Origin: DASXTB01 sp036505615
GTDB lineage: Bacteria; Acidobacteriota; UBA6911; JACQSX01
Length of the DNA: 6,108 nucleotides
Direction: 5' to 3'
Assembly (NCBI GenBank): GCA_036505615.1
Contig: DASXTB010000098.1
Coordinates: 1-6,108, forward strand
Shown: positions 5,033 through 6,108 of the stretch, one piece after another
How positions within the stretch are numbered: position 1 is the stretch's first letter
How the letters are laid out: every line of letters starts with the position of its first letter
The notes under the pieces: generated by a model
The model's database searches: none
What the model was told of the DNA's origin: nothing
What the model saw: the letters and a program-made list of their open reading frames with translations, nothing else
Made by a program: the position numbers and the translations under genes

Positions 5033-5145
5033 GTCCTTCTTATACCATGCTTTGGCGGTTTAAAGGGCCTCTCGGGCCACGCATTTGTTTGGCGTCCATA
5101 CTAGAATTCTAAAGGGGGAAATTGTGTACGAAAGGAGGAATCCCC
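5033..5145. promoter_or_regulatory. Divergent intergenic region between rhodanese and metallothionein-like genes
   Basis: The 113-base gap must hold the start signals of both divergent genes. TAGAAT (5102-5107) is a possible -10 for the plus-strand gene, but no -35 stands at proper spacing. TATAAG (5043-5038 on the minus strand) overlaps the rhodanese ribosome site and is too close to the start to be its -10. No clear operator repeat is seen. A shared regulator is possible but not shown. Confidence 0.3.
5132..5138 (+). promoter_or_regulatory. Strong ribosome binding site AAGGAGG
   Basis: AAGGAGG lies 7 bases before the ATG at 5146. It is a near-perfect Shine-Dalgarno match and the main reason for accepting the very short reading frame that follows as a real gene. 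Confidence 0.85.
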
Positions 5146-5265
5146 ATGCCAGCAGAAAAATGCGCTAATTGCAGCGCAGAAATTAAGGATTCCAGCAAAG
5201 CGGTCCGCAGGGGCGGCAAGGCCTATTGCTGCCAAGCCTGCGCCGATGCTGACCAGAAGAGATAA
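5146..5265 (+). CDS. Small metallothionein-like Cys-rich protein (39 residues)
   Basis: The frame encodes 39 residues ending in tandem stops (TAA TAG). Five cysteines are arranged as C6-x2-C9 and Y-C28-C29-x2-C32. The half GGKAYCCQACAD (23-34) closely resembles the C-terminal part of bacterial metallothioneins (SmtA/BmtA type, …YYC-x2-AC…), and CANC resembles their first CxxC. Such proteins bind zinc, cadmium or copper ions in the cytoplasm. This version is shorter and has fewer cysteines than classical members (about nine), so it could bind a single metal ion as a small zinc knuckle. It is divergent from the rhodanese gene, 113 bases apart. The start is fixed by a strong AAGGAGG 7 bases upstream. 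Gene reality is well supported; metal specificity is unknown. Confidence 0.85.
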   Translation: MPAEKCANCSAEIKDSSKAVRRGGKAYCCQACADADQKR

Positions 5266-5442
5266 TAGCTCCTGGTGACCTGCCGGGATTATTCATAGAT
5301 TATTCACCAAAAAGGCACAGGGCGGCAGGGCCGCAACCAAAACGCAGGGACAGACACGGGGACGCGGCGAGCGTAAGAATCTTTGCGCCCCGCCCTAGCC
5401 TCGGTGGTGAACATCTGTCAATAGTCCCGGCTTGTGGTTGGA
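5266..5442. other. Intergenic spacer carrying a third dispersed-repeat copy
   Basis: The spacer holds the direct repeat GATTATTCA at 5287-5295 and 5298-5306, and the dispersed block GCAGGGCCGCAACCAAA at 5325-5341, identical to the reverse complement of 1344-1360. No T-rich terminator is evident for either convergent small gene. Confidence 0.65.
5325..5341 (+). repeat. Dispersed intergenic repeat core, copy 3
   Basis: This 17-base block is an exact match to the minus strand at 1360-1344 and matches 15 of 17 bases at 829-845. It lies about 4 kb from the other copies and, like them, outside any gene. Confidence 0.65.
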
Positions 5443-5586
5443 TTACCTCAAGCTACCCAGGCCGACCACGCCGCTTACGATCAGATAAATCCCCACGAAG
5501 TAATTGAGGAACGCCGGGTAAACCAGAATTAAGATCCCCACGACGATTGCCAGAACGGGCGAGAGAGTCGCTGTAGTTATTCTCAT
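5443..5586 (-). CDS. DUF3096-family small membrane protein (47 residues)
   Basis: The frame encodes 47 residues. Two hydrophobic helices are evident, about 9-25 (P10, G17, P24) and 27-44 (NYF, GIYLIVSGVVGLG), joined by a short turn. The arrangement PVLAI-x-x-GILIL-x-x-P-x-x-LNY-x-V-x-IYLI-x-x-G matches the DUF3096 family, tiny two-helix inner-membrane proteins of unknown function found in many proteobacteria and soil bacteria, often near stress genes. The ATG at 5586 is preceded by AGGAGG (5600-5595) at an 8-base spacing, ideal for translation initiation. It ends with TAA. It stands alone, convergent with the metallothionein-like gene. No function is assigned beyond membrane location. Confidence 0.88.
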   Translation of the reverse strand: MRITTATLSPVLAIVVGILILVYPAFLNYFVGIYLIVSGVVGLGSLR

Positions 5587-5594
5587 AGTGTCTT

Positions 5595-5600
5595 CCTCCT
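5595..5600 (-). promoter_or_regulatory. Strong ribosome binding site AGGAGG for the DUF3096 gene
   Basis: AGGAGG on the minus strand ends 8 bases before the ATG at 5586. This fixes the start and supports the 47-residue gene as real. Confidence 0.85.
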
Positions 5601-5892
5601 ACGGGAAACATTAACAGAAGGGAAAGTAGCGACGCGGATGACGCGTCAGAGTTGGCCGTGACATGTCGTGACTCCGGAGGGCCCAATCGATCTCCGTGAA
5701 GGCCTTGTAGCGCTCCACGATTTCCGCACACCGAGTGCTTGCGTTTCGGCAGCCATATAATATACGAATGGTCAAACCTTGGGTGGCCCACTTTGCGGCA
5801 GTGGTTGTAGCGAGCTCATGCCGCCGGAATGGACTGGGGCAATACAGATTTGGGAAATGGACCGCCAGCCGAGCACACGGCATTGTGTGCAG

Positions 5893-6043
5893 CCACAGAG
5901 CCGCGGTCGGAAGGGCGCGGCGCGCCAGTATAGCCGGCTTCGGCAATCCCGCTGGTGCTCATGCTGCCTAGATATTTTCAGTTATGGGGTTGTGCGGATA
6001 ACTTAGATTGCCTTGCCGCGCCCTTCCGGTCGCGGCTCTGTGG
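5893..6043. repeat. 29-bp inverted repeat pair flanking 93 bases
   Basis: CCACAGAGCCGCGG… at 5893-5921 matches the reverse complement of 6015-6043 in 27 of 29 bases; the two differences are adjacent. The 93-base interior contains AGTATAGCCGGC, the same word found in the 912-953 arm. The 151-bp whole has the size of a small MITE or a long-stem non-coding RNA. No target-site duplication is visible. Confidence 0.75.
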
Positions 6044-6108
6044 GCGCATGCGCGCGAGCGGCCCGCTACGGCTTGCCGGCCTCCCTGGCAGCCGGTTCCT
6101 TACGCCCA

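Larger units (their letters stand above)
5587..6108. other. 522-bp right-end region without a recognisable gene
   Basis: Open frames of 75-111 codons exist on both strands but overlap each other, lack a good ribosome site, and match no family I recognise. The longest is on the minus strand from 5946 to 5611 and ends just before the DUF3096 ribosome site. The region holds a 29-bp inverted repeat pair (5893-5921 and 6015-6043) and the palindrome GCGCATGCGC (6044-6053). The promoter of the DUF3096 gene should lie at its left side, but no clear one is seen. Confidence 0.6.

Noticed and set aside
5611..5946. 111-codon minus-strand open frame at the right end
   Set aside because: No recognisable family, no ribosome site, overlaps one arm of an inverted repeat and ends just before the DUF3096 ribosome site. 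It could be a decayed gene, but nothing positive supports it.

Overview
The window looks like chromosomal DNA from a fairly GC-rich soil or sediment bacterium. Its spaces between genes are unusually large and full of palindromic and dispersed repeats. That texture and the gene content (GH144-like glycoamylase, short rhodanese, DUF3096, small metallothionein-like protein) resemble soil Verrucomicrobia or Acidobacteria. This is an impression from memory, as there is no rRNA or marker gene here to fix the taxonomy.

Layout. 1-689 (-): 4Fe-4S ferredoxin-type electron-transfer subunit with four clusters, open through the left edge. Its last visible codons are made of an 8-bp minisatellite. 690-1570: 880 bp without a credible gene, dominated by nested inverted repeats; it ends with a plausible promoter. 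1571-2749 (+): GAF + PP2C (RsbU/SpoIIE type) serine/threonine phosphatase. 2750-3325: hairpin island between convergent genes, including six regularly spaced stem-loops. 3326-4645 (-): glycoamylase/GH144-like glycosidase. 4694-5032 (-): short rhodanese, probably co-transcribed with the glycosidase, interrupted by one in-frame TGA at codon 71. 5146-5265 (+): 39-residue metallothionein-like protein, divergent from the rhodanese. 5443-5586 (-): 47-residue DUF3096 membrane protein. 5587-6108: no credible gene, but one long-range inverted repeat.

How the parts relate. The ferredoxin subunit should pass electrons between a membrane quinone-interacting protein (NrfD type) and a catalytic oxidoreductase, neither of which is visible. 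The phosphatase is a signalling protein of the partner-switching type, with no visible kinase or anti-sigma partner. The rhodanese, metallothionein and DUF3096 genes form a loose cluster of small thiol, metal or stress proteins.

The observation most worth following is the rhodanese TGA. It lies where relatives, as I recall them, have a Cys six residues into the active-site loop. The frame stays intact and family-like for 41 more codons, and a bSECIS-like stem-loop follows at a suitable distance. It may therefore be a selenocysteine-containing rhodanese, although a simple nonsense mutation or a sequencing error is not excluded.
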